Below are positions 1 through 8,161 of a DNA stretch of 64,000 nucleotides, one piece after another. How positions within the stretch are numbered: the first letter of the stretch is position 1; each line of letters starts with the position of its first letter. Below the pieces are notes generated by a model that saw only the letters and a program-made list of their open reading frames with translations, had not been told where the DNA came from and did no database searches. Origin of the DNA: Leptofilum sp965223285 (GTDB lineage Bacteria > Chloroflexota > Anaerolineae > Promineifilales > Promineifilaceae); contig NZ_OZ244997.1 in the NCBI RefSeq assembly GCF_965223285.1, positions 5,332,001 through 5,396,000 on the forward strand, written 5' to 3'. Both the position numbers and the translations under genes were made by a program.

Positions 1-1092
1 GCTGGAGACACACTATCTGCCATTGCCCGGCGGTTTAATACCACCGTTACTGCTATTGCCCAGGCCAGCGGCATTCGCAATATCAACCTGATTTATGTTG
101 GGCAGCGGCTCACAATTCCCGGCACCGGACCAGCACCCACGGGGACTCCCCCCTCTCCAAATCAGTTTGCCTTGGGTGCCCAAACGCTTAATCTGCACAA
201 CCGCGCCCGCCTGGAAGAAGCGGGCATGACCTGGCTCAAATACCAATACAAGTGGCCGTCTGAAGATACGTTGGCTAACCTGGCCGAAATTATTGACTCT
301 GCTCACGGTGAAGGCTTCAAAATTTTGGTTACGGTTACGGGCGACACGCCGTATCCGGCAGCGAACAGCATTGATTTCATGGCCTACATTGCCTTTGTTC
401 AGGAAGTAGCCAGGCTTGGCCCTGATGGCATTGAAGTCTGGAACGAAATGAATATTGATTTTGAGTGGCCTGCAGGGCAGATCAACCCCAGCTCTTATGT
501 GAATAATATGCTGGCTCCGGTGTATACGGCCGTAAAAGCCATAGACCCCAATATCCTCATCATCTCTGGCGCACTGGCACCAACCGGATTCGACAACAAT
601 ACCAACGCCTGGTCCGATGCGCGTTATTTAGCCGGAATGCGTAACGCGGGCGCAGCCAACTATCTGGATTGTGTTGGCGTGCATTACAACGCAGGAGCAA
701 CATCGCCTAGTGCCACTTCTGGTCACCCCGCTGATCCTGGTGACCGTCACTACAGTTGGTACTTCTTGCCAACCCTCACGCTTTATCGCAACACGTTCAA
801 CGGCACCCGTGATCTCTGCCTGACCGAGTTTGGCTACCTCACGCCAGAGGGTTTCGATGGCATTCCAAGCAGCTTTAGCTGGGCGGCCAACACGACCCTT
901 GCTCAACAAGCTGCCTGGTTGGCAGAAGCCACCCAGCTTGCCAAATCCAGCGGCTATGTGCCGTTGGCAATTGTGTTCAATCTCGATTTCACCAAATATG
1001 AAAAAAGTGGCGATCCCCAAGCGGGATATGCTATGGTTCGTTTAGACGGCCGTTGCCCAGCCTGTACCCAGTTGGGTGACGTGATGAAGTAA
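1..1092 (+). CDS. LysM domain + clan GH-A-like glycosidase, 5'-truncated
   Basis: The reading frame is open from the first base, so the start lies upstream of the window. The first ~40 residues form a LysM peptidoglycan-binding repeat (AGDTLSAIARRFNTT...VGQRLTIP). A short Pro/Gly/Thr linker follows, then a domain of about 300 residues resembling a clan GH-A TIM barrel: WNEMN is a candidate acid/base region and LTEFGY a candidate nucleophile region. The protein is probably exported and cell-wall bound, acting on a polysaccharide; the substrate cannot be told. The internal TTG at 172 is not a real start because the LysM frame continues upstream. A 13-bp inverted repeat begins at the stop codon. 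Confidence 0.75.
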   Translation, partial: AGDTLSAIARRFNTTVTAIAQASGIRNINLIYVGQRLTIPGTGPAPTGTPPSPNQFALGAQTLNLHNRARLEEAGMTWLKYQYKWPSEDTLANLAEIIDSAHGEGFKILVTVTGDTPYPAANSIDFMAYIAFVQEVARLGPDGIEVWNEMNIDFEWPAGQINPSSYVNNMLAPVYTAVKAIDPNILIISGALAPTGFDNNTNAWSDARYLAGMRNAGAANYLDCVGVHYNAGATSPSATSGHPADPGDRHYSWYFLPTLTLYRNTFNGTRDLCLTEFGYLTPEGFDGIPSSFSWAANTTLAQQAAWLAEATQLAKSSGYVPLAIVFNLDFTKYEKSGDPQAGYAMVRLDGRCPACTQLGDVMK

Positions 1093-1137
1093 GGCATTTT
1101 CGGAAAAATAAACAATAACTCAACCCGAAAATGCCTT
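1091..1137 (+). terminator. stem-loop after the glycosidase gene
   Basis: A perfect 13-bp inverted repeat (AAGGCATTTTCGG at 1091-1103, its complement at 1125-1137) encloses a 21-nt A-rich loop. It starts inside the stop codon. There is no U-run, so it may act as a 3' end stabiliser rather than a classical intrinsic terminator. Confidence 0.5.
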
Positions 1138-1153
1138 AGCCAATTCCAAAAAA

Positions 1154-1162
1154 TGATATAAT
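1154..1162 (+). promoter_or_regulatory. extended -10 promoter of the CBS gene, flanked by an inverted repeat
   Basis: TGATATAAT is an extended -10 element about 44 bp before the ATG; no good -35 is visible. The arms GCCAATTCC (1139-1147) and GGAATTGGC (1182-1190) bracket it and could be an operator or form a hairpin in the leader. Confidence 0.5.
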
Positions 1163-1205
1163 TTTGCCCTGATTATTTTTCGGAATTGGCCAAACAAGGA
1201 GAAAC

Positions 1206-1640
1206 ATGATGAAAGTAAGTACGATTTTGGCCACAAAAGGGAATAAACTGTACACCATCACCCCAAACCAGCCCGTTAGTGAGGCCATTGCATTGCTGGC
1301 CAAGCACAACATCGGCGTGTTGTTGGTGCTTGCTGAAGAGGATAAATTGGCGGGCATTGTTTCTGAACGCGACATTGTGCGTCAACTGAATCAGCAGGCA
1401 GATTTGTTGAACAAACCGGTTGCAGGCGTCATGACGACCGAAGTCATTACCTGCTTGCCTCAAGACGATTTAATGTCGGTAGCGCACGTGATGACCGAAC
1501 GCCGGTTCCGCCATTTACCGGTAATGGAAGACGGCATATTATTGGGAATGATTTCAATTGGAGACGTGATGAAAGCGCAGCGTGACTATTACCATGGTCA
1601 AATTGATACGCTGGAAACACAAATCCTAGCCACCGAATAG
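1206..1640 (+). CDS. tandem CBS-domain protein
   Basis: This 144-residue protein consists almost entirely of two CBS motifs (roughly residues 8-60 and 75-130), which together form one Bateman module. Such modules bind adenine nucleotides or similar ligands and usually regulate a partner. The second repeat contains MTERRFRHLPVMEDG and a typical GMISIGDVMK ending. AAGGAG lies just upstream of the ATG; a second ATG follows directly. It has no enzymatic domain of its own and its partner is not evident from neighbours. The promoter at 1154-1162 makes it likely monocistronic. Confidence 0.85.
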   Translation: MMKVSTILATKGNKLYTITPNQPVSEAIALLAKHNIGVLLVLAEEDKLAGIVSERDIVRQLNQQADLLNKPVAGVMTTEVITCLPQDDLMSVAHVMTERRFRHLPVMEDGILLGMISIGDVMKAQRDYYHGQIDTLETQILATE

Positions 1641-1672
1641 CAGCACTTTTACCTTAAAACCACATTTTGTCG

Positions 1673-1713
1673 CAGGTACGCCACCGGTGGCGCGGCTTCA
1701 TTGCGCCTGCGAA
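1673..1713 (+). other. stem-loop between CBS and reductase genes
   Basis: The outer arms CGCAGG / CCTGCG enclose a GC-rich inner palindrome, GCCACCGGTGGC. It is a stable hairpin without a T-run and could attenuate or protect transcript ends. Confidence 0.35.
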
Positions 1714-1738
1714 ACAACCATAATTACAGGAGCATAAA

Positions 1739-3139
1739 ATGTCCCAGATTGGCAGCGAGACGGACCCACTGCGTGTCGCTATTGTAGGAGCGGGGCCAGC
1801 CGGTTTTTACACGGCCGAACGCCTATTCAAAGAAAAAAGTTTGCACATTACAGTCGATATGTACGATCGGTTGCCCACGCCCTTTGGTCTGGTTCGCAAC
1901 GGCGTCGCCCCAGATCATCTAAAAATCAAGTCCGTTACAAAAGTGTTCGATAGGCTGGCAAAAAAGCCACAGTTCCGCTTTTTTGGCAACGTTGAGCTGG
2001 GTACGGATGTGACGGTTGAGGATTTGCGCAATCATTATCATCAAATTGTTTATTCGACAGGTGCCCAAACTGACCGTTACCTGGATATCCCAGGCATTGA
2101 GCTGAAGAATAGCCATCCAGCCACAGAGTTTGTGGCCTGGTACAACGGTCATCCAGATTTTCGGGATTATGAGTTTGATTTGTCGCAGGAGCGTGTGGCC
2201 GTCATTGGCATTGGGAACGTGGCGGTAGATGTGGCCCGAATTTTGTGCCGCACCCGCGACGAGCTCATGGAAACAGACATTGCCGATTACGCCATGGAGC
2301 AGTTGGTCAACAGCAATGTAAAAGAGGTTGTTATGCTAGGGCGGCGCGGTCCGGCACAGGCGGCGTTCACCCCGCCAGAAGCCAAAGAGTTGGGCGAAAT
2401 GGCTGGCGCAGATGCCTGCGTATTGCCAGAGGAGGCAGAATTAGACCCACTTAGCCAGGCTTCTCTGGCAGATGCAGACCGAGGCACGATGCGCAACATC
2501 GAAATTATTAAAGAGTTATCGCAGCGGGCGCGCACCGACAAACCGAAAAAGTTGACGATTCGATTTCTGGTTTCGCCCACTGTGTTGACAGGAAATGGAG
2601 CTGGCGAAGTTGCAGGGATGCGCCTGGTGAAGAATGAGCTTTACCAGACAGAGAGCGGCACCCTTCGTCCACGCGCGACTGAACAGTTTGAGGATATTCC
2701 GGTTGGCTTGGTATTCCGTTCCATTGGTTACCGCGGTGTGCCGATTCCCGGTGTGCCGTTCCATGAGCGGTGGGGTGTTATTTTGAACGAAAAGGGCCGT
2801 GTGCTGCATGAAGAGAGCAATGAGCCAGTGCTGGGTGAGTACGCATCAGGCTGGATTAAGCGCGGGCCAAGCGGTGTGATTGGCACAAACAAACCAGATG
2901 CGGCTGAAACGGCCGAATGTATGCTGGCCGATTTCGCCGAGGGCAAAACGCTCAATCCGGCCCAGCCAGGGTTGGATGCTGCTGCCGAATTAGTGCAATC
3001 TCGCAAACCAACCTTTGTCTCTTACGAGGATTGGTTGAGGCTGGACGAACTGGAATTGGCCGCAGGCGAAGCCCAAGGTCGGCCCCGTATTAAGTTCACA
3101 GAAGTGGGTGAGATGCTCAAGGCGTTGGGGAAAGCATAA
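1739..3139 (+). CDS. ferredoxin/adrenodoxin-type NADP+ reductase (FprA-like)
   Basis: The 466 residues match the adrenodoxin reductase/FprA family, FAD enzymes that move electrons between NADPH and ferredoxin. The N-terminal Rossmann motif VAIVGAGPAGFYTAE (about residues 13-27) binds FAD. The signature PFGLVRNGVAPDH follows, and a second dinucleotide motif VIGIGNVAVDVAR (about 155-167) binds NADPH. The C-terminal region GWIKRGPSGVIGTNKPDA closes over the flavin. Full length for the family. AGGAG precedes the ATG by 7 nt. The next gene starts 2 nt after the stop, suggesting co-transcription with the RNase H gene, although the functions are unrelated. Confidence 0.9.
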   Translation: MSQIGSETDPLRVAIVGAGPAGFYTAERLFKEKSLHITVDMYDRLPTPFGLVRNGVAPDHLKIKSVTKVFDRLAKKPQFRFFGNVELGTDVTVEDLRNHYHQIVYSTGAQTDRYLDIPGIELKNSHPATEFVAWYNGHPDFRDYEFDLSQERVAVIGIGNVAVDVARILCRTRDELMETDIADYAMEQLVNSNVKEVVMLGRRGPAQAAFTPPEAKELGEMAGADACVLPEEAELDPLSQASLADADRGTMRNIEIIKELSQRARTDKPKKLTIRFLVSPTVLTGNGAGEVAGMRLVKNELYQTESGTLRPRATEQFEDIPVGLVFRSIGYRGVPIPGVPFHERWGVILNEKGRVLHEESNEPVLGEYASGWIKRGPSGVIGTNKPDAAETAECMLADFAEGKTLNPAQPGLDAAAELVQSRKPTFVSYEDWLRLDELELAAGEAQGRPRIKFTEVGEMLKALGKA

Positions 3140-3141
3140 TT

Positions 3142-4035
3142 TTGGCAGACGCGCCCAAAGACAAAGTCATTATTTACAGCGATGGCGGCTCGGACCCGAA
3201 TCCTGGTATTGGGGGCTGGGCTGCCATCTTGCGCTTTGGCGCACATGAAAAGGTGCTTACCGGCAACGACCCGGAGGCGACCAACAACCGCATGGAGTTA
3301 ACGGCGGCCATTCGAGCACTTGAGGCTTTGAAACGGCCGTGTACCATTGACTTCTATACCGATTCCGAATATTTGCGCAAAGGTATCACTGAGTGGATTG
3401 ATGGGTGGGCGGCCAATGACTGGAAGAAGAAAGGAAAGCCAGTCCAAAATGCGGATTTGTGGCAGACGCTCTGGCCATTGGTAAAAACCCACTACATAGA
3501 TTGGCATTGGGTGAAAGGCCATTCCGGCAATGAGTACAACGAGCGCGTGGACAAACTGGCTCGTGCCGCCCGGCTGGAAATTACGCCGGATGATGTGATT
3601 GACCCCAACGTGCCGCGCCTGTATTTGCGTTCATCGTGCAAAGGGAACCCTGGGCCAGGCGGCTGGGGCGTCGTGTTGGAAGAGGAAGATGAGACGGAGC
3701 AAGCCAGCGGCTCTGAGCCAAAAACCACCAACAACCGCATGGAGATAACGGCCGCCATCGAGGGGTTGCTGCTGCTGCCGCCGGACAGCGAGGTGCAAAT
3801 TTTCACCACGTCAGATTATTTGTACCAGGGTATTACCCAATGGATTCGCAATTGGCGCAAGCGCAACTGGATGAAAAAAGGCGGCGAACAGCCAGTGGCT
3901 AATTCAGATTTGTGGCAGGCGTTGGATAAACTGGCAGAGAATTACACCATTCGCTGGGTCAATGCCAAAGGGAAGGCGTTGACCGGTTTAGAGGAGGCGG
4001 GAAAGTTGGCCGTGAATGCGGTTCAGGTTGTGTGA
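3142..4035 (+). CDS. tandem ribonuclease HI-like protein, second domain degenerate
   Basis: Two RNase HI folds lie in one 297-residue chain. The first (residues about 8-143) keeps the catalytic set: D14 (SDGG), E52 (RMEL), D74 (YTDSEY), H127 and D137, so it should cleave RNA in RNA-DNA hybrids. The second (about 158-297) keeps the fold signatures GNPGPGGWG and NNRMEITAA, but the first Asp is replaced (LRSSCKG), the Asp of TDS is lost (TTSDY) and the His and last Asp are gone (NAKGKAL). It is therefore probably a catalytically dead copy, perhaps for substrate binding. The start is a TTG only 2 nt after the reductase stop. Confidence 0.85.
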   Translation: MADAPKDKVIIYSDGGSDPNPGIGGWAAILRFGAHEKVLTGNDPEATNNRMELTAAIRALEALKRPCTIDFYTDSEYLRKGITEWIDGWAANDWKKKGKPVQNADLWQTLWPLVKTHYIDWHWVKGHSGNEYNERVDKLARAARLEITPDDVIDPNVPRLYLRSSCKGNPGPGGWGVVLEEEDETEQASGSEPKTTNNRMEITAAIEGLLLLPPDSEVQIFTTSDYLYQGITQWIRNWRKRNWMKKGGEQPVANSDLWQALDKLAENYTIRWVNAKGKALTGLEEAGKLAVNAVQVV

Positions 4036-4060
4036 TTACTGGTCGGTATTTAGTAATCGT

Positions 4061-4285
4061 TTAGTCGTCGCCATTGGCATCGCGGACGTAACGGCAGGTG
4101 GCGTGCAAGAAGCCAAAATTGCCTACGGGGGGCATCAATTCCATCACTTCCAGAATTTCAAAGATACGGCCGTCAAACATCACCTCTTCACCTTCTTCTG
4201 GCCGCGTGTCCATATTGATAATTGCTCCAGGATGCTCGCCCCCGGCAACGACATAGCTCACTTTGTAAAAGACTTCTTCATTCAT
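4061..4285 (-). CDS. small conserved hypothetical protein
   Basis: 74 residues, acidic, predicted mostly beta (EEVFYKVSYVV...GEEVMFDGRIFEILEVMEL). No cysteine pairs, signal peptide or membrane segment is visible, and I do not recognise the family. A good ribosome site (AAGGAG, 8 nt) precedes the ATG. It lies 23 nt downstream of the cyclic-nucleotide-binding gene on the same strand and is probably co-transcribed with it. It ends 25 nt from the RNase H stop, convergent. Confidence 0.65.
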   Translation of the reverse strand: MNEEVFYKVSYVVAGGEHPGAIINMDTRPEEGEEVMFDGRIFEILEVMELMPPVGNFGFLHATCRYVRDANGDD

Positions 4286-4308
4286 CGCCTTTTGCTCCTT
4301 AGAACAGA

Positions 4309-4746
4309 TTATAATTCTGCCAGATTACGATGGCGTAACTTAAAGGCAATGTCGATTGCCAAATTTCGCATCACAATAAAACCAATGTGATTGTTTGCTT
4401 CACATAATTGGTAAAAGGCTTCGCTTTCAATCAGATAGAGCGTTGCACCCTCGCGGGTCGTTCGTACCGATGCCGAGCGATACCCTTGATCAATGAGGGC
4501 CATCTCGCCGATGACCTGCCCTTTGCCTAACACAACGAGGCTTCGTGCGTCGTCTACTCCTTGAATAAACACTTCTGCAGAGCCTTCAGCCACAATGTAC
4601 ATCTCATTTCCGGTCGTGTTTTGGCGAATAATTACTTCCCCGGCACCAATAGATTTTTCTTGGCAAATGGCGGCTAACTGGTCTAACTCATCTGCTTTCA
4701 GGTTGGCAAATAGTTGAACCCGTTTGAGTAAATTAGCGATTGACAT
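4309..4746 (-). CDS. cyclic nucleotide-binding domain protein
   Basis: A stand-alone cNMP-binding domain of about 145 residues, from the CRP/Fnr-type N-terminal fold without a DNA-binding helix-turn-helix. The phosphate-binding cassette reads GEMALIDQGYRSASV, with the Arg expected to contact the cyclic phosphate. It may sense cAMP and act through a partner. The start is placed at the second ATG because GGAGG lies 5 nt upstream of it; an ATG 12 nt further upstream (4758) overlaps that site. The acetyltransferase at 6356-7945 carries a related domain, with a similar ending (RNLAIDIAFKLR versus RNIAISVGEKLR). Confidence 0.85.
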   Translation of the reverse strand: MSIANLLKRVQLFANLKADELDQLAAICQEKSIGAGEVIIRQNTTGNEMYIVAEGSAEVFIQGVDDARSLVVLGKGQVIGEMALIDQGYRSASVRTTREGATLYLIESEAFYQLCEANNHIGFIVMRNLAIDIAFKLRHRNLAEL

Positions 4747-4783
4747 GAACGCCTCCATCAGGGGAATGTGTACGGCTGAAATA

Positions 4784-4811
4784 TTGACATTTACTAAATC
4801 GTTGATAAACT
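4784..4811 (+). promoter_or_regulatory. sigma-70-type promoter of tRNA-Leu
   Basis: TTGACA, a 16-bp spacer and TAAACT lie just upstream of the tRNA gene. The predicted start near 4818 gives a short 5' leader. The same hexamer pair and spacing recur at 37467-37494. Confidence 0.65.
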
Positions 4812-4824
4812 ACCGCTCTACTGA

Positions 4825-4909
<85 letters not shown>

Positions 4910-4917
4910 TGAGTCCA

Positions 4918-4955
4918 GCAGCTCGAACATTTGCGTTCGGGCTGTTTTTATTTTC
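4918..4955 (+). terminator. intrinsic terminator of tRNA-Leu
   Basis: AGCTCGAAC pairs with GTTCGGGCT (one G-U pair) around a 6-nt loop and is followed by GTTTTTATTTT. Confidence 0.75.
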
Positions 4956-5125
4956 GTCACAAATGGTTTATGCAAAGGGAATCTTATTGGACGGGAACGG
5001 CCGTTGTCCAAACCGCTTGAACTACTGACCACGTGGCAAATTTGAAGTGGACTCATTGCTCACATTTTGGCAGATGTTTGCACTCCCGTCAACTATTTTG
5101 TTTGCCACGACCATCTAAAATGCCT

Positions 5126-5153
5126 TTGAGAAAATCCGCACAAACGGTATAAT
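5126..5153 (+). promoter_or_regulatory. sigma-70-type promoter of the repeat protein gene
   Basis: TTGAGA, a 16-bp spacer and TATAAT lie 73 bp before the ATG at 5227. The stretch between the tRNA terminator and this promoter (about 4956-5125) holds one ACGGCCGT copy at 4997 and nothing else I recognise. Confidence 0.6.
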
Positions 5154-5226
5154 CGTTTCCTATCTTGAATCATTTTCAAATCGCTTTACTTTTCACCTGT
5201 TTGTCAATACCGATTGAGGGTTTCGT

Positions 5227-6291
5227 ATGATTTTTCTGATTGCTGTCGGCGTAATTTTGTTACCCATCTTACTTGGTGGCCTCATTGCCTGGGGCAGCGC
5301 GGGCTTTTCTGGCGTTGTGGAGCGCACCAAAGAAGAAGTAGAAACGATGGATAAAGGGTTCAATCCGGCAATTACCTTTGGCCACGATGTAAAAGTAGAT
5401 GGCTCTCCAGAAGAGATGCTAAAGCAGGCTCGTTTGGAAGCGGCGCGCAAGGCCGCTAACTTGCCGCGCGGTGCCAATATGCGTATTGGGCGCAAAGGGA
5501 GTTCTAATTTGCGCACGGCTGGCAGCGCGTTAGATGAAGATCCGTTGACGGCCGTTCGTATCGCTATGCACCACGGTTGGGACGGCGCACGGACGGGTGC
5601 TGTTGCCGCCGTGGCGGCTCCGGCTGCCGTCCCAGCAGCTACGGGGGCAGCCCCTGCTGGCAAAATCAAGCTGGTTCCCGGCAAAGATTACGAGTACATC
5701 GAAATTACTGATAGCATGTCGCCAGATGAGAAGCGGAAGGCGCGTATCGCAAACTCCAAGGCCAAGTCGGCGGCGATGAAAGCAGCCAAGGCGGCTGGTG
5801 TTCCGGCGGCAGCCGCACCTGTTGCTGGTGCCCCTGCGGCGGCTGTTGCGCCTGCACCTGCGGCAGCACAATCCGTCAATATTGAACCACCGCAGCTTAT
5901 TGAAATGACCGATGATATGTCGCCAGATGAAAAGCGGAAGGCACGCATTGCCAACTCCAAAGCCAAGTCGGCCTTTAACAAAGCATTGAAAGCGGCCGGT
6001 GTCGATCCCAAAAATGTTGAAATTGTGGACGGCAAGGTGGTGCTGCCCGGTGGTGCTCCTATGGCTGCGGCCGCTCCCGCCCCGGCTGCTGCACCTGCCG
6101 CTTCAGCCCCGGCACCAGCTGCAGAACCTGCCGCTGCTGCGGCTAGCATTCCTCAGCCAGAACTGATCGAGATTACTGATGATATGAGTCCAGATGATAA
6201 GCGTCAGGCACGGATCGCCAACTCTAAAGCCAAGTCAGCTTACAATAAGGCACTGAAGGCTGCTGGTATTGATCCAAAGAGTGTGAAGTAA
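5227..6291 (+). CDS. membrane-anchored Ala/Pro-rich protein with three repeats, function unknown
   Basis: 354 residues. An N-terminal hydrophobic segment (about residues 2-24) should anchor it in the membrane. After a middle region come three copies of a repeat of about 38 residues with core MSPDEKRKARIANSKAKSA, at about residues 157-192, 225-262 and 310-350. They are separated by flexible Ala/Pro-rich linkers of 30-45 residues. The repeat opens with acidic IEITDDMSP and continues as a basic amphipathic helix (ARIANSKAKSAYNKALKAAG), so each unit could bind one ligand or partner. I do not recognise the family. It has its own promoter and a strong terminator, hence is monocistronic. Confidence 0.75.
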   Translation: MIFLIAVGVILLPILLGGLIAWGSAGFSGVVERTKEEVETMDKGFNPAITFGHDVKVDGSPEEMLKQARLEAARKAANLPRGANMRIGRKGSSNLRTAGSALDEDPLTAVRIAMHHGWDGARTGAVAAVAAPAAVPAATGAAPAGKIKLVPGKDYEYIEITDSMSPDEKRKARIANSKAKSAAMKAAKAAGVPAAAAPVAGAPAAAVAPAPAAAQSVNIEPPQLIEMTDDMSPDEKRKARIANSKAKSAFNKALKAAGVDPKNVEIVDGKVVLPGGAPMAAAAPAPAAAPAASAPAPAAEPAAAAASIPQPELIEITDDMSPDDKRQARIANSKAKSAYNKALKAAGIDPKSVK

Positions 6292-6320
6292 GTAGATAAT
6301 TCAGTAATTGGATCATTTTG

Positions 6321-6354
6321 AACGGCCGTTTCCACTGGAAGCGGCCGTTTTTTT
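6321..6354 (+). terminator. intrinsic terminator built on the ACGGCCGT palindrome
   Basis: AACGGCCGTTTCC pairs with GGAAGCGGCCGTT (one G-U pair) around a 3-nt loop and is followed by a run of T. It ends the repeat protein transcript and abuts the stop codon of the convergent acetyltransferase gene. Confidence 0.85.
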
Positions 6355-6355
6355 G

Positions 6356-7945
6356 TTAGTTCTTCAAATTTAGAAGGCGTAGTTTTTCCCCCACCGAGAT
6401 AGCAATATTGCGCATCACTTGCAGACCTATGCGTGGGTGGCGGTTGATGAGATTTTCAAAATCCTGGTATTTTAGGGCAACGAGCTGAACGTCTGTGGCG
6501 GCAACGGCCGTTGCCGTGTATGGTTGGCGGCTCACCAGCGCAATCTCACCCAAAAAATCCCCGGCCGTCACCTTGCCCACCGAATGGGACCCATCGGGTG
6601 ACAAAATGTCCATCTCCCCATTCATCACCATGTAGAACACATCGCCCGTTTCCCCGGCTTGCAGAACAGTATCTCCCGCCCTCTTTTGCATGACCGAACA
6701 CATACCGGCAATTTTGCTCAATTCCCCTTCCTCAAGCCCTTCAAAAATGGCCATGTGGCGCGTGGTTTCGTTGACAGAAATGCCTACCCGCTTCTCTTCA
6801 AAGCCCGCTCGCACCAGCTCGAAAATTTCCCGGCTGGCTGACGTTAACTGAGCGTGATCAATATTTAGCGGTACGTATAGCTTGGCCATTTTTAGCGTGT
6901 CCAGCCGCTCAACTTCATGGAAAACAAACGATGGACAGTAAGCTACGGGAACAAAGCCCAGGTTGCTCAACGTGCGCTGAATGTCTGGCCAGTAGGCCGA
7001 CACGGTGATTTCTATGTACTCAGCCTTGTAAATTTCTTTCGCCCAGGCGTCTAGCTCTTTGAGCAAAAAGCCCGCCACGTCATCCCGCAAATCAATGAGC
7101 TCTAAAATTTTGATACTATGGCCGATGGGGTCTACCGTGAAGCCAATTGCGCCGACAATGCGTGCATCTTCGCGGGCCACCAGGTAGCGCACGTTGCGTG
7201 ATTCCAGCAAGAAAAGGCCGTAACTCAGCTGCAAATTGCCAAACACGTGCCGCCGAGACAGCCGTCCGCGTTCAATGCGCAAAAGGTAAGGGAGGCCAGA
7301 TTCAGTAAGTTCTTCCACCTGGAAGCCCGTGCCGATGGGGTACCCGTCGGCGTCGTCTACGGCGATAAGGTCGCTGCGGAAGCCCATATTTTGCAGAGCC
7401 AGTTGCCCAAGTAAAAAGGCTTCGGGGATGACGCGGGGATTGTTGCAGCGCAGCTCCCGCGCTGGCCCAAATGGTTTGGCCATCATCACCAGACTCTCAC
7501 GATCATCCAACAGCACCTTTTGGGGCAAAAAGCCAATCGGCCGTAAGTCAAACTTTTCTGAGATGCGCTGGGCGTAGGGATGAGCGGTGCGACATTCGGT
7601 GAGGCCAAAGTGGAGGCGGCGTTCGGCAAAGGCTAGGCGAGCTTTCATGAGCGCACTGCCCACGCCGCGCCCGCGATAGTTGGGGTCTACGGCTAAACGG
7701 CCGAATTCACCGCACAAATCTGCGTAGGCACCCACCTCAAAGTAGACTGAAGCTGTGCCCACCACCTGATTATCCAGTTCAGCCAGTAGAAAGAGATAGC
7801 TATCCTGGTAGATGGAGCGTTTTAGCCATTCGTCGCTATAAAATTCTTTGTAGGGATACTCTTCGCCGTAGCTGCGGTAAAACAGATCGCGCACGGCGGG
7901 GAGATCAGCTTCTGTTACAGGGCGGACGTTTACTGGGACTGCCAT
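6356..7945 (-). CDS. GNAT acetyltransferase with C-terminal cyclic nucleotide-binding domain
   Basis: 529 residues. Residues about 6-155 are a GNAT fold with the acetyl-CoA loop at 91-96 (RGRGVG, within VDPNYRGRGVGSALM). A middle part (about 180-370) looks like a second, divergent GNAT-like region. Residues about 405-525 are a cNMP-binding domain (GDFLGEIALVSRQPY), in which the usual Pro-Arg is Pro-Tyr, so cAMP binding is uncertain. Mycobacterial cAMP-dependent lysine acetyltransferases have the same parts in the reverse order. The start is set at the ATG preceded by GAGGAAAAGG; a longer frame to 7987 lacks a ribosome site. Likely role: regulated protein or small-molecule acetylation. Confidence 0.82.
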   Translation of the reverse strand: MAVPVNVRPVTEADLPAVRDLFYRSYGEEYPYKEFYSDEWLKRSIYQDSYLFLLAELDNQVVGTASVYFEVGAYADLCGEFGRLAVDPNYRGRGVGSALMKARLAFAERRLHFGLTECRTAHPYAQRISEKFDLRPIGFLPQKVLLDDRESLVMMAKPFGPARELRCNNPRVIPEAFLLGQLALQNMGFRSDLIAVDDADGYPIGTGFQVEELTESGLPYLLRIERGRLSRRHVFGNLQLSYGLFLLESRNVRYLVAREDARIVGAIGFTVDPIGHSIKILELIDLRDDVAGFLLKELDAWAKEIYKAEYIEITVSAYWPDIQRTLSNLGFVPVAYCPSFVFHEVERLDTLKMAKLYVPLNIDHAQLTSASREIFELVRAGFEEKRVGISVNETTRHMAIFEGLEEGELSKIAGMCSVMQKRAGDTVLQAGETGDVFYMVMNGEMDILSPDGSHSVGKVTAGDFLGEIALVSRQPYTATAVAATDVQLVALKYQDFENLINRHPRIGLQVMRNIAISVGEKLRLLNLKN

Positions 7946-8161
7946 GAACCTTTTCCTCAAGCAATTGGTAACCAAAATCGAACCCATGATACGAATTTTT
8001 GGGGAGATATGGCAAATTTTAGCTGATTTTTTGCTGTTTATGTAACTATAACGCCGCTATGTTAGGTTGTCTCTTTATTTGGCCTGTCTGTTGGCCATTT
8101 CCTATGTTAAAATCGCCAATGGCGTGGCGGCACCAAGCGTTGTAAGTGGAAGAGTGACTGA

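Noticed and set aside
5688..6149. 153-codon Ala-rich frame on the minus strand
   Set aside because: It is the antisense of the Ala/Pro linkers of the repeat protein; GC-rich codons give a long open frame by default.
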